A stretch of DNA of 64,000 bases from Algoriphagus alkaliphilus (GTDB lineage Bacteria; Bacteroidota; Bacteroidia; Cytophagales; Cyclobacteriaceae): the NCBI RefSeq assembly GCF_900103735.1, contig NZ_FMXE01000006.1, positions 146,163 to 210,162 on the forward strand, in the 5' to 3' direction. Under the pieces are notes generated by a model, which made no database searches, had not been told where the DNA came from, and was given only the letters and a program-made list of their open reading frames with translations. A program made the position numbers and the translations under genes. Position 1 is the first letter of the stretch. Each line of letters begins with the position of its first letter. Of the stretch, positions 34,319-45,415 are shown in pieces.

Positions 34319-34675
34319 AACTGAATTCAAAACGTTAATCGGAGCAGTTCCTATCCAAGACTTTCCCCAATGCTTTTGGATTGAAACAAAGACATTTTCT
34401 CCCTCATTATGAGTTATTCTGAGAGGTTTTTTGTTTTTCCAGGACAATATTTCAATAACTATGTATGTCCGCTTTCTTGCCAGTAGCAAAATAAAATAAG
34501 GTTTGAAGTTCCAAAAAACGAGCTGTGGACTGTTGACAGTCGTCTGTGGACGATTATCCGCAACTTTATATAGCCTAATCTTTCTTACTGGCAGGATTGC
34601 GGATAATCAAATTCAATAATTTTCAAATCCATTTATTCTCATTGCGTGTTACTTTCTAAATTCAGGCATATCCTT
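34319..34675. other. Gap with a 12-bp inverted repeat and terminator fragment
   Basis: Contents: a copy of the ssrA terminator right arm (34414-34430), the direct repeat CTGTGGAC twice around ACTGTTGACAGT (34523-34550), and the inverted repeat GATTATCCGCAA (34552-34563) and TTGCGGATAATC (34597-34608) with a 33-bp spacer, 68 bp before a lipoprotein gene. No gene seen. The inverted repeat could be an operator or a mobile-element end. Confidence 0.5.
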
Positions 34676-35029
34676 ATGAAAAAACTACCTCTACTATTTT
34701 TTATCCTTTTAGGCTGCAATATTATTCCTCCCGAGCCCTCAGATTTTACTGTGGAAGAGGTAACAGTGGTAGGAGGACCTAATCAAAATCTCAAAGACAG
34801 TGTCGGACTTTTACTCGTGGTCAGAGGCCTTCCACCTACTAACAAATGGAATATGATTTGGGAAATCAATGGTCAGGTGGTGTTTTCAGAAGAAGTAAGC
34901 GGCAAAGCCGGCACGGTCTCATCCCTCAAAAAATATAAAGGAAGTCAACCCGGAGAATATATTTTTAAGGGGTGTATCGTATCCAAGACCATGCGGATCT
35001 GTGACGATGAAACTTTTTTTCTTCGGTAA
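34676..35029 (+). CDS. Small lipoprotein of unknown function
   Basis: A 117-residue exported protein. I start it at ATG 34676 because it opens a lipoprotein signal (MKKLPLLFFILLGCN, lipobox LLGC); the frame's earlier TTG at 34646 would add ten residues before the signal. The mature part is beta-rich, with KWNMIWEINGQVVFSEEVSG and two Cys (CIVSKTMRICDD) that could form a disulfide. I recognise no family. The ABC genes are convergent to it. Confidence 0.65.
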   Translation: MKKLPLLFFILLGCNIIPPEPSDFTVEEVTVVGGPNQNLKDSVGLLLVVRGLPPTNKWNMIWEINGQVVFSEEVSGKAGTVSSLKKYKGSQPGEYIFKGCIVSKTMRICDDETFFLR

Positions 35030-35044
35030 ATAATCGAAAAACGA

Positions 35045-35740
35045 TTATCCCGTAAAATACGCTTCCAATTCGGCCATCATTTCGGATTTATCTCTGAGGT
35101 CCCGGATCACTTTTCCTTTCTCCAGAAGTACAATCCGCTCGCAGATGTCCGTGACATGATTGAGATCGTGGCTGGAAATCAAAAAGGTGACTTTGGAATT
35201 TTCGGTTTCTCTCAAGATCAATTTTTTCAGCCGAATCTGAGAGCTCGGATCAAGATTTTCAAAGGGTTCATCCAGCAAGACCACTTCAGGATTTCCCATC
35301 AGGGCCGCTGCTATTCCTACTTTTTTCAGATTCCCTTTGGACAGATCGCGGATGTATTTCTTTTTGCCCAACACCTCATCATTGAACAATTCGGTAAATC
35401 GGTCGAGGTGATTTTTAAGGTCTGCGACTGACATCCCATAGATCACTCGCAGAGTCTCAAAATACTCATCTGGCGTCAAATAGGCCAACAGCATGTGTTC
35501 GTCAAGATATGCACCGGTTTTAGTTTTCCAATCTTCGGTTTTACTCACATCCTCGCCATTGATTTTGGCATGACCCGACGTGGCTCTGACCAGATCAAGA
35601 ATTATACGAAATAGGGTGGTCTTTCCTGCCCCATTATTCCCCACCAGTCCAAAGCATTCCCCTTTAGGAATCTCCAAGGTAGCGACATCGAGGACGACAG
35701 CTTCTTTATATTGTTTTTTAAGTTGGCTAATTTGAATCAT
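35045..35740 (-). CDS. ABC transporter ATP-binding protein
   Basis: A 231-residue single nucleotide-binding domain. Walker A is GLVGNNGAGKTTLFRIIL, the signature is the variant LSKGNLKKVGIAAAL, Walker B is VVLLDEPFENLDP, and the switch His is in ISSHDLNHV. It pairs with the DUF5687 membrane protein, whose stop overlaps its start by 4 bp. This is probably an export-type transporter of unknown substrate. Confidence 0.93.
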   Translation of the reverse strand: MIQISQLKKQYKEAVVLDVATLEIPKGECFGLVGNNGAGKTTLFRIILDLVRATSGHAKINGEDVSKTEDWKTKTGAYLDEHMLLAYLTPDEYFETLRVIYGMSVADLKNHLDRFTELFNDEVLGKKKYIRDLSKGNLKKVGIAAALMGNPEVVLLDEPFENLDPSSQIRLKKLILRETENSKVTFLISSHDLNHVTDICERIVLLEKGKVIRDLRDKSEMMAELEAYFTG

Positions 35741-37227
35741 AATTCTTGACGGAAGGAAGATGAAATTTCGTATCGATTTTTGAGTACTCTGTTGATATTG
35801 ATTTGGGACAAAGGCTTAAAGGCCATTAAGCCCAGTAAGCCAATAATACCCAAGGCAAGCAATCCTGCATAGTCATTAATGAAATAAGCGAAAGGCAAAT
35901 AAACTGCATAAGGAGCCAAAAACATGGGGAGAATCATCAGAAACTGAGCCGCCCCTACTCCCTCATAATTAAACATTGCACCCTTGTTGAGATCCATGGG
36001 TTTAGGTTTCCAAAGGGAAAAGTAAATGATCAGATGCATCAAAATCCCAACGTTGAAGAAAAAACAGCATATGTGGAGCAACAAAAGCTGCCAGCCAAAA
36101 AATGTGTAGGGAATTGAGGCTAGGAGACAAAGAAAAGAAACTCCCATAAAAAGGAGGTATTTCCCTCTAACCAAGCCTTCGATGCCATGCTTTTTTGATA
36201 TGAAAAAATCAAAATTCGCGGAATTCCAACTCAAAAAAAGCTGTGCGTATTGAAGCATGAAAATTCCCGTGATGAAAATCCCCACAAAAACAAACATCCA
36301 ATGAATGCCTGTACCCTCTGTGGAGTATGCTGGATTTTTGTAAAAAATCAATCCGTAAAGTAAAAAGAACCCGGCAAGCATCAGGTAAGTCCGACTCTTC
36401 TTATGTCGGATAATCAGTTTCCACTCTAAGTTTGCCAACTCACCTGCGAGACCAAATCTGGAGAAAAACCCAATAGACTGGTTGATAAAACGAACATCCT
36501 CTTCCTCAGACAAATCTTCCAAATAGGCATTGGAGACATAGAATTTAAAGCAGAGAAAATAGGCTCCTATCATCACCGCCAACATTCCAACCAATGGTAT
36601 TGGGCTTGTCAGGGAAAAGTCGAATACTGGCTTCATGATTTCTCCCAGATTAAACCAACCCATGTAGCTCGAGCCTGCGCCCAATACCAGGACAAGGAAA
36701 ATGACAAATAACCCAATCAGGCTATCCTCAAATCGCTGCTTGAACCAAAGCATAAACCAATGAATGGTCCAACTGGTCAAGGTGATTGCCGCAAGCCAGG
36801 TCAAGGCTCCCATTGCACCATATTGTGCACTGACCACTTCCACGGTAAATGGTAAATAAAGCAAAATCGCAATTATACTTAGCGGAGAAACAAAGGATCT
36901 CAGCAAGAGCATTTGGATTATCTTTTTCTTCCCAATCGGAAGGTGCAGTAGACTTTCCAGTTCGATTACCGGGAGCTTTTGAATAAAATAGCGATAGAGA
37001 AACTCTGCAAGGAAAAAGTAAATCATAAAACTGTTGATCAGTGCAATATGATCATCTCCGGGTGCAGCTATATCCAGAATAGATTTGAGTAAAATCCCCA
37101 AACCAAGGACATATCCCAAGAGGACTAACATCAAAAATCCGAGTAGGATATTTGTCAATAAGCTTTTTGCAAAGGAAGTCGAGCGCAAACTCTTTAAATA
37201 TTGTAATCGGATAAGTGTAAAAAACAT
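35737..37227 (-). CDS. DUF5687 membrane protein, ABC permease partner
   Basis: A polytopic inner-membrane protein of 496 residues with about 12 hydrophobic segments and a central soluble stretch (about residues 225-265, SNAYLEDLSEEEDVRF). It matches the DUF5687 family of Bacteroidota, which lies next to ABC ATPases. It is transcribed first, with the ATPase gene overlapping at ATGA. Role: the permease of a two-gene ABC exporter; substrate unknown. Confidence 0.85.
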   Translation of the reverse strand: MFFTLIRLQYLKSLRSTSFAKSLLTNILLGFLMLVLLGYVLGLGILLKSILDIAAPGDDHIALINSFMIYFFLAEFLYRYFIQKLPVIELESLLHLPIGKKKIIQMLLLRSFVSPLSIIAILLYLPFTVEVVSAQYGAMGALTWLAAITLTSWTIHWFMLWFKQRFEDSLIGLFVIFLVLVLGAGSSYMGWFNLGEIMKPVFDFSLTSPIPLVGMLAVMIGAYFLCFKFYVSNAYLEDLSEEEDVRFINQSIGFFSRFGLAGELANLEWKLIIRHKKSRTYLMLAGFFLLYGLIFYKNPAYSTEGTGIHWMFVFVGIFITGIFMLQYAQLFLSWNSANFDFFISKKHGIEGLVRGKYLLFMGVSFLCLLASIPYTFFGWQLLLLHICCFFFNVGILMHLIIYFSLWKPKPMDLNKGAMFNYEGVGAAQFLMILPMFLAPYAVYLPFAYFINDYAGLLALGIIGLLGLMAFKPLSQININRVLKNRYEISSSFRQEL

Positions 37228-37317
37228 ATGTTTGAGTTTAAATAGATATTCTTACTTGCTGCAAAGTATGCTTAAACCTTGAAATATTTTTGAAGATTTA
37301 CGCCCAAAAAAGGATAA

Positions 37318-38049
37318 ATGAAGATTATGATACAGGAGTTAGGATTTTTCGAAGCAGTAAATCAAAGGCGATCAGTTCGGATTTTTGACCAAAATGAGCC
37401 TTTTGATCGTGATATCGTCAGGAAATGTCTTGAGGCCGCCATACTTTCACCCAACAGTTCTAATCTTCAACTGTATAACTTTATCCGGGTGCCGGAAAAT
37501 TCTCCCTTGAAGGATTCCCTTTCCAGCCTGTGCATGAATCAAAAAGCGGCTACTACAGCACGCGAGCTTATCGTAGTGGTGACCCGCCGAGACCTTTGGA
37601 AATCGCGGGCATTGGCTAATTACAAATACATCAAAGGTATCTACGAGGGGAAACCCGACAAAAAATCGAAGCAAGCACTGAGCTATTACGGGGTACTCAT
37701 TCCCAAACTTTATGGAAAATATCCAGGTTGGTCTTTACTGAAAAAAATCATCGCTTGGTGGATTGGAATGAAAAAACCGATGGTCAGGGAAGTCGGGGAG
37801 ACTGATGTCAGAATATCTGTTCATAAAAGTGCTGCACTTGCAGCTATGACTTTCATGCTTGGAATGAAGGCAGCTGGATATGACACCTGTCCGATGGAGG
37901 GAATTGACTCCAAACGCATCAAAAAACTTCTGGATCTACCTGATCCATCCGAAATTTGCATGGTGATCGGCTGTGGAAAAGGCTTACCTGAGGGCACCTA
38001 TGGAGCGCGGTTCAGAATACCATATCAGGAATTGGTCTTTGAAAAATAA
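37318..38049 (+). CDS. Nitroreductase-family flavoprotein
   Basis: A 243-residue protein of the FMN-dependent nitroreductase fold. RRSVRIFDQNEPFDRDIVRK at the N-terminus and AILSPNSSNLQLYNFIRV supply FMN phosphate contacts, and the C-terminal block MVIGCGKGLPEGTYG is typical. The central insert (about residues 105-165) is longer than in small NfsB-like enzymes. Substrate unknown; cytosolic. Confidence 0.88.
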   Translation: MKIMIQELGFFEAVNQRRSVRIFDQNEPFDRDIVRKCLEAAILSPNSSNLQLYNFIRVPENSPLKDSLSSLCMNQKAATTARELIVVVTRRDLWKSRALANYKYIKGIYEGKPDKKSKQALSYYGVLIPKLYGKYPGWSLLKKIIAWWIGMKKPMVREVGETDVRISVHKSAALAAMTFMLGMKAAGYDTCPMEGIDSKRIKKLLDLPDPSEICMVIGCGKGLPEGTYGARFRIPYQELVFEK

Positions 38050-38110
38050 ATTGAAGAACTCCAAAATTTTTGAACTTGGAGCCCTACTCAGGATTGGGGT
38101 TTAAAATTTA

Positions 38111-38548
38111 TTATTTCCCGTAGTCATCATTGATTTCCAGCCAATACCCATCCGGATCTTGGATGTAAATCTGCTTGATTCCATCCACCCGATTAGTCAC
38201 TTCTCCTTTGACGCCCGCCCAACTTTCGAAAGGATAACTTTTAGCATTCATATTTTCTATGAATCCCTTCATATCCGGAATACTAAAGCAAAGGTGATTC
38301 ACTTTAGATACTGTCTTGGGGATATTTGGTGCCTCGATCAAATGTAGCGCAGCCCCTCCACCGATGTCATACCAGGCATGTAAGCCGTCTTTGAAAGGCT
38401 CTTCGATTTCTTGGAGTGCCAAGACATCTTGATAGAAGGACATACTCTTTTTCAGGTTGGAAACATGGACGGCAATATGGTTGACTTTGATCTGTGCAAA
38501 GGAGCTCATGACAAGAAAGTATAATGAAATTGTAAGCAAGCTTTTCAT
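38111..38548 (-). CDS. Exported VOC-family (glyoxalase-like) protein
   Basis: A 145-residue protein with a Sec signal peptide (residues 1-18, ending SSFAQ) followed by one VOC domain. The VOC blocks are VNHIAVHVSNLKKSMSFYQ, ALHLIEAP, VNHLCFSIPDM and IYIQDPDGYWLEIND. Candidate metal ligands are His in NHIAVHV, His in NHLCF and Glu in WLEIND. Most VOC enzymes are cytosolic; this one should act in the periplasm, which is unusual. Reaction unknown. Confidence 0.85.
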   Translation of the reverse strand: MKSLLTISLYFLVMSSFAQIKVNHIAVHVSNLKKSMSFYQDVLALQEIEEPFKDGLHAWYDIGGGAALHLIEAPNIPKTVSKVNHLCFSIPDMKGFIENMNAKSYPFESWAGVKGEVTNRVDGIKQIYIQDPDGYWLEINDDYGK

Positions 38549-38596
38549 AGACTTTTGGGTTTATGTATTTAATGATAGGCCTTTTTCTTCAAAATG

Positions 38597-38624
38597 AAAA
38601 AGCCAACCCGAAATGGATTGGCTT
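38597..38624 (-). terminator. Rho-independent terminator after the S41 protease gene
   Basis: On the minus strand GCCAATCC, loop ATTTC, GGGTTGGC form an 8-bp stem followed by TTTTTCATTTT. Confidence 0.82.
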
Positions 38625-38648
38625 CTGGAATTTAATTTTAAGTGAAAA

Positions 38649-40322
38649 TTATTCTACTCCTTCGACTTTCAGATTGGTTGCCATCGAAATTCGATCCGCT
38701 TCACCAAAAAGATTCATCGCCTGAACATAGACTTCGTTGATATCATTGATCACTTTATAGAAGGCATTATCATCGTAGATTTGACGACCAAGGTGAGCTT
38801 TCACTAAGACCCTCAGGTACTCTTTTGATTTGTTAAATCCCTTAGCATCAAATTCGACTTTATTCTTTTTGCCATATTCAACCAATTCCATCAACATCGC
38901 ATCACTTACCTTATAATCGGTATAATACTTATCCAAGGTCATTTGAGCAAAATCAGCCTTGTTTTTTGTGACAAAATCAAGGATAAACTCCCGGGAGGAA
39001 TCGGTATTAAACAGCCTGTTGACATAAGGACTGTTCATCGTCGTGTCCAAGGCCACAAAATAATCCGGCATAATGCCGCCGCCGCCATAAACTGTCCGTC
39101 CTTTTTTGGTTTGGAATTTTAGGCTGTCATTAAATTTGATACTGTCGGCGGAGAAAAACTCCCCGTGCTCATACCGCTTAAGAAGATCTGTTTCATACGC
39201 TCCGTAATTTGAGTCATAAGGTTTTTGAATGGATCTTCCTGATGGTGTAAAATACCTCGCGATGGTCAGTCTCAATTCAGCTCCGTCTGACAAATCAATC
39301 GGCATTTGAACCAAGCCTTTTCCAAAAGATCTTCTTCCTACAATCAGTCCACGATCATTATCCTGAATGGCGCCGGCTAAAATTTCCGATGCTGAAGCCG
39401 AACCTTCATTAATTAAAACAATGACAGATCCCTCTTCAAACATGCCTGGCTTAAAGGCATAAGCCTTTTGGCTATATTGACTCACCTTACCTACCTGAGA
39501 AACGATCAAGTCCCGATCTCCAAGTAATTCGTCTGCCATATTAATGGCCGCACCCATGTATCCGCCGGGATTTCCCTGGAGATCTATGATCAGCTTTTTC
39601 ATCCCCTTACCCTGCAATAGCGCCAGCGAAGTTTTGAATTCCTCATAAGTCGTTGCTGCAAATCGGGTCACTTTGATGTAACCGATCTCATTATTGATCA
39701 TGTAGGACGCATTGATACTGTATTGCGGGATTTTATCCCGTGTGATTTCGTACGGTATCAGACTGAGTTGATTTTTACGTTTGATCTCCACCAATACTTT
39801 TGAGCCTCTTGGACCTCTCAGATAGTCAAACACATCCCGGTTGGTGATTCCAATTCCAGCGACATTTTTTCCATCCACACTGATGATTTGATCACCCGAC
39901 TGGATACCAAGCGCCTCAGACGGTCCCCCGGTTAGCGGAGCGACGACATAAATCGTGTCTCGGATAATTCCAAATTCTACTCCGATACCGTCAAATTCAC
40001 CCTCTAATTGAGATTGTGCCAATGAGGCATCCCTTGCCGGAATGTAACTGGAGTGGGGATCGAGATTTTCAAGCATTTTGGTGATACCAAATTCCACCAA
40101 TTCATTCGTGTTGACACTATCCACATAGTCACGATTGATATAGGTCATGATTTCTTGGAGCTTGTACAATGCCGCCCGAAGATCATTTTGGTTGCCTTTA
40201 GGTTCAGCAAAAGTCGCTCCGATCCAAATCCCCGCAGAGATAGCTAAGGCAAGAATGATTGGAAGACGGATTTGTGATTTTGTGTTTTTGGTCTCGCTCA
40301 CTATTTCTCGATTTTTATTCAA
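38649..40322 (-). CDS. S41 carboxyl-terminal processing protease
   Basis: A 557-residue periplasmic serine protease (CtpA/Prc type). One N-terminal membrane anchor (about residues 20-40). The PDZ domain is at about 95-170, with LGIQSGDQIISVDGKNV. The S41 catalytic domain has the nucleophile Ser in INEGSASASEILAGA and the general-base Lys in GRRSFGKGLVQMP. A C-terminal helical extension (about 430-557) goes beyond the minimal Ctp core. It trims envelope or secreted proteins. Monocistronic. Confidence 0.93.
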   Translation of the reverse strand: MNKNREIVSETKNTKSQIRLPIILALAISAGIWIGATFAEPKGNQNDLRAALYKLQEIMTYINRDYVDSVNTNELVEFGITKMLENLDPHSSYIPARDASLAQSQLEGEFDGIGVEFGIIRDTIYVVAPLTGGPSEALGIQSGDQIISVDGKNVAGIGITNRDVFDYLRGPRGSKVLVEIKRKNQLSLIPYEITRDKIPQYSINASYMINNEIGYIKVTRFAATTYEEFKTSLALLQGKGMKKLIIDLQGNPGGYMGAAINMADELLGDRDLIVSQVGKVSQYSQKAYAFKPGMFEEGSVIVLINEGSASASEILAGAIQDNDRGLIVGRRSFGKGLVQMPIDLSDGAELRLTIARYFTPSGRSIQKPYDSNYGAYETDLLKRYEHGEFFSADSIKFNDSLKFQTKKGRTVYGGGGIMPDYFVALDTTMNSPYVNRLFNTDSSREFILDFVTKNKADFAQMTLDKYYTDYKVSDAMLMELVEYGKKNKVEFDAKGFNKSKEYLRVLVKAHLGRQIYDDNAFYKVINDINEVYVQAMNLFGEADRISMATNLKVEGVE

Positions 40323-40455
40323 TAACTCAAACTACAGCAAAATGATCTTGCGAAATGCAGATTTTAGATAAAATTAACGATTGTTTATACGACAGGTCTA
40401 GATAAAGGTCAGATTAATTCCCTTTTTTTCGTTCAAAAAAAATTATTTTTGTGCA

Positions 40456-41214
40456 ATGTACTTGAATCGGGATTTCGAAAAGACTTCAGTGGGGGAATTA
40501 GTTTCTGAAAACTACGTTCTTGCAGCTGTTTTACACTATTTCGGAATCAGTTTTTATCAGTACCCTACAGATTCGCTGGAGAAAGTTTGTAAAAAACATA
40601 AAGTCGAGCCTAGAGTTCTGATCTCCGAATTGGAATCTTGGGCAAAACGAAAAGACCCTACCCCGGAAGAACTCTACCTGAACCCAATCGAGCTTCTGGT
40701 CGCCTACTTAAAAAAGAAGCACTACTACTTTGTCCGCCAAGAACTCCCTTTTCTTTCCAATCTCATTTCTGGCATTAAGCCGGAACAGGAATTTGGAGCC
40801 TTGCTAGCCGACTTGAAGATTATGTTTCCACTTTTTGTCGACGACTTTATTCATCACATCCATGAAGAAGAAAGTCGTCTCTTCAAGCGAATTGAGCTTC
40901 TTCAGGATATAGAAGATGGCCATTTCAAAATACAGGACGCGTTGACGATTTTGGAAAAAGACCCCATTCACATGCTAGCTGACCAGCATGAAATCCATGA
41001 TGACGAAATGGAAGGAATCCGCCGTCTGACCAAAGACTATGTATTGGAAGAAAATGCACCCTTGACGATGAAAGTCCTATTCCATGAACTTCAAAACTTC
41101 GAGCGGGAACTTTCTATTCATGCTAAAATCGAAGATGAATTACTTTTTCCAAAAGCGGTTGAATTAGAAAAAGAAGCCCTTCGGAGAATCCGAAAGAAAA
41201 TCCAGACCAACTGA
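40456..41214 (+). CDS. Hemerythrin-domain protein resembling RIC/ScdA
   Basis: A 252-residue protein. The N-terminus (TSVGELVSENYVLAAVLHYF, then GISFYQYPTDSLEKVC) matches the ScdA_N/DUF542 domain but lacks the usual CC pair in GIDFCCGG. The rest is a hemerythrin-like four-helix bundle with His/Glu ligands in KKKHYYFV, FIHHIHEEESRLF, LADQHEIHDDE and LSIHAKIEDELLFP. RIC proteins repair Fe-S clusters after nitrosative or oxidative damage; with the cysteines missing the role may differ. Its stop overlaps the ruvX start. Confidence 0.8.
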   Translation: MYLNRDFEKTSVGELVSENYVLAAVLHYFGISFYQYPTDSLEKVCKKHKVEPRVLISELESWAKRKDPTPEELYLNPIELLVAYLKKKHYYFVRQELPFLSNLISGIKPEQEFGALLADLKIMFPLFVDDFIHHIHEEESRLFKRIELLQDIEDGHFKIQDALTILEKDPIHMLADQHEIHDDEMEGIRRLTKDYVLEENAPLTMKVLFHELQNFERELSIHAKIEDELLFPKAVELEKEALRRIRKKIQTN

Positions 41215-41627
41215 TGCCAAGAGTCCTTGCTATAGATCTTGGAACTAAGCGCACTGGATTGGCTGTTACCGATCCATTGAAAATTCTGGCCAATCCCTTA
41301 GAAACAATCGAGACTGGTCAACTGATGAACTATCTCAAAGCTTACTGTGTAAAGGAAGAGGTTGAGGCATTTGTCCTCGGTCTTCCCATCCGTCTCAACG
41401 GTCAGGATAATGAGATGACTCCACGAGTAATGAAACTGAAAGAAGAGCTGGAAAAAAATTTTCCGGAGAAAAAAATAGTCCTGGTGGATGAGCGATTCAC
41501 TTCCAAAATTGCCATGCAAAGCATGATTGCCATGGGCAGCAAAAAGAAAGACCGAATCGAAAAAGCCGGCAACCTGGACAAAGTATCAGCAGCAATTATC
41601 TTACAATCCTATCTCGAAAGACAATGA
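41214..41627 (+). CDS. ruvX: Putative Holliday junction resolvase RuvX (YqgF)
   Basis: A 137-residue RNase H-fold nuclease of the YqgF/RuvX family, linked to pre-16S rRNA processing or Holliday junction resolution. The catalytic Asp is in VLAIDLGTKRTGLAVTDP; FVLGLPIRLNGQ, VDERFTSKIA and the C-terminal DKVSAAIILQSYLE Asp complete the site. It overlaps the genes on both sides by 1-4 bp, implying coupled translation. Confidence 0.93.
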   Translation: MPRVLAIDLGTKRTGLAVTDPLKILANPLETIETGQLMNYLKAYCVKEEVEAFVLGLPIRLNGQDNEMTPRVMKLKEELEKNFPEKKIVLVDERFTSKIAMQSMIAMGSKKKDRIEKAGNLDKVSAAIILQSYLERQ

Positions 41628-42178
41628 TTTACCCTATAGTTGCTTACGGCAATCCCATCCTGAAAAAAGAAGCGGAAGAAATTGCTGAAGGCACAGATAT
41701 TAAAGCCCTGATCAATGACATGTACGCGACCATGGATTTTGCAAATGGCGTCGGACTGGCTGCTCCGCAGATCAATCAAGGTGTTCGCCTTTTTGTCATT
41801 GACAGCACCTTGATGCTGGACGAAAAAGATGAAGAAAAAGGAATACGAAGGGCCTTTATTAACCCGATTATTCTGGATGAATATGGGGATGACTACAGCT
41901 TCGAGGAAGGATGTCTGAGTATTCCCGAAGTCCGTGCAGAAATCATTCGACCAGATAAATTGACCATCGAGTATTACGATGAAAATTGGAATCTCAAGGA
42001 AGAAGAGTTCTCAGGAATGACTGCAAGGGTTATCCAACATGAATACGACCATTTGGAAGGGATACTTTTTATCGACTATCTGAAAGGACTGAAAAAACGG
42101 CTGATCCAGTCTAAGCTTATAGATGTCAGTAAAGGAAAAATATCCACAGATTACCGCATGATCTATCCGTTGAGATAA
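41624..42178 (+). CDS. def: Peptide deformylase
   Basis: Removes the formyl group from new polypeptides. 184 residues; metal and active-site motifs GVGLAAPQI, EEGCLSIP (Cys ligand) and QHEYDHLEGILF (two His and catalytic Glu) are all intact. It overlaps ruvX by 4 bp (ATGA) and the next gene by 1 bp (TAATG). Confidence 0.97.
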   Translation: MIYPIVAYGNPILKKEAEEIAEGTDIKALINDMYATMDFANGVGLAAPQINQGVRLFVIDSTLMLDEKDEEKGIRRAFINPIILDEYGDDYSFEEGCLSIPEVRAEIIRPDKLTIEYYDENWNLKEEEFSGMTARVIQHEYDHLEGILFIDYLKGLKKRLIQSKLIDVSKGKISTDYRMIYPLR

Positions 42179-42975
42179 TGGAAAAAATCCCCGAAATCCG
42201 CATTGCCTTGGTCCAGACTGACCTACACTGGGAGGACAAAACCGCCAATCTGGCCATGCTGGAGGAGAAAATCTGGGGATTAAAAGGAAAGGCAGATCTA
42301 ATCATCCTTCCGGAAATGTTTCCTACCGGATTCAGCATGGACGCTTCAAAACTGGCAGAACCGATGAATCTGACTGTTTGCAAATGGATGAAACAACTCG
42401 CGGCGCAAACTCAGGCTACGCTTACAGGCAGTGCGATTATTTCCGAAGGGGGAAAGTTTTTTAACCGGCTGCTTTGGGTAAATCCGGAGGGAATCGTGGA
42501 GCATTATGACAAGCGGCACCTGTTCCGAATGGCCAAGGAGGAGGAAACATTTTCTGCCGGAAAAAAACTACCGGTGTTCTCGCTCAAAGGCTGGAAATTT
42601 TGCCCTCAGGTTTGTTATGATTTGAGATTTCCGGTTTGGTCAAGAAATGGTTGGGATCAGGGAAACGCTGGGTATGACATTGTTTTTTTTGTCGCCTCTT
42701 GGCCCGCTTCCCGAGTTTCGGCATGGGATGCTCTTTTGCCGGCGCGGGCTATTGAAAACTTATCCTTTTCCATTGGAGTGAATCGAGTAGGCATCGATGG
42801 AAAGGGGATTTCTTATAATGGACATTCCGCCGCTTATAATTTTAAGGGGGAGAAAATTCTAGATTTAGCAGAAAAAGAAAAAATTGAAATTGTTTCGTTT
42901 TCAGCCAACGAGTTGGACGAATACCGCTCCAAATTTCCGGCATGGAGAGATGCGGATTCCTTTCAAATCCTCTAG
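42178..42975 (+). CDS. Nitrilase-family amidohydrolase (omega-amidase like)
   Basis: A 265-residue C-N hydrolase. The catalytic triad is visible: Glu in LIILPEMFPTGFSM, Lys in YDKRHLFRM, Cys in FCPQVCYDLRFPVWSR. The pattern is closest to YafV/Nit2-type omega-amidases, which deaminate 2-oxoglutaramate or 2-oxosuccinamate; this substrate is inferred. It is the last gene of the coupled run that begins with the hemerythrin gene. Confidence 0.9.
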   Translation: MEKIPEIRIALVQTDLHWEDKTANLAMLEEKIWGLKGKADLIILPEMFPTGFSMDASKLAEPMNLTVCKWMKQLAAQTQATLTGSAIISEGGKFFNRLLWVNPEGIVEHYDKRHLFRMAKEEETFSAGKKLPVFSLKGWKFCPQVCYDLRFPVWSRNGWDQGNAGYDIVFFVASWPASRVSAWDALLPARAIENLSFSIGVNRVGIDGKGISYNGHSAAYNFKGEKILDLAEKEKIEIVSFSANELDEYRSKFPAWRDADSFQIL

Positions 42976-43142
42976 ATCAGAAAACAATTAACACCGAACC
43001 TTTCCTTAAGCGGAATTTGAAACAAACCTAATTTTCGTATTTTAGGCCCATAAATTTCGACCCTGTTATCCTTTTCACCTGATGGCTGTCCAGCCAAACC
43101 TCCAAAAAGCGAAACAGGCCAATCCTTTTTAGCATTCCTTAA

Positions 43143-45377
<2,235 letters not shown>

Positions 45378-45387
45378 TCAACTATCG

Positions 45388-45414
45388 GCCGGGTCTATCT
45401 GATCCGGCTTTTTT
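45388..45414 (+). terminator. Rho-independent terminator after icd
   Basis: GCCGGGTC (45388-45395), loop TATCT, GATCCGGC (45401-45408) then six T residues. It ends 2 bp before the convergent protease gene's stop. Confidence 0.85.
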
Positions 45415-45415
45415 A

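Noticed and set aside
33484..34430. A complete integrative element at ssrA
   Set aside because: No integrase, no inverted ends and no duplicated tRNA-like 3' end; only a 17-bp terminator repeat supports it, so it is listed as debris and not as a mobile element.
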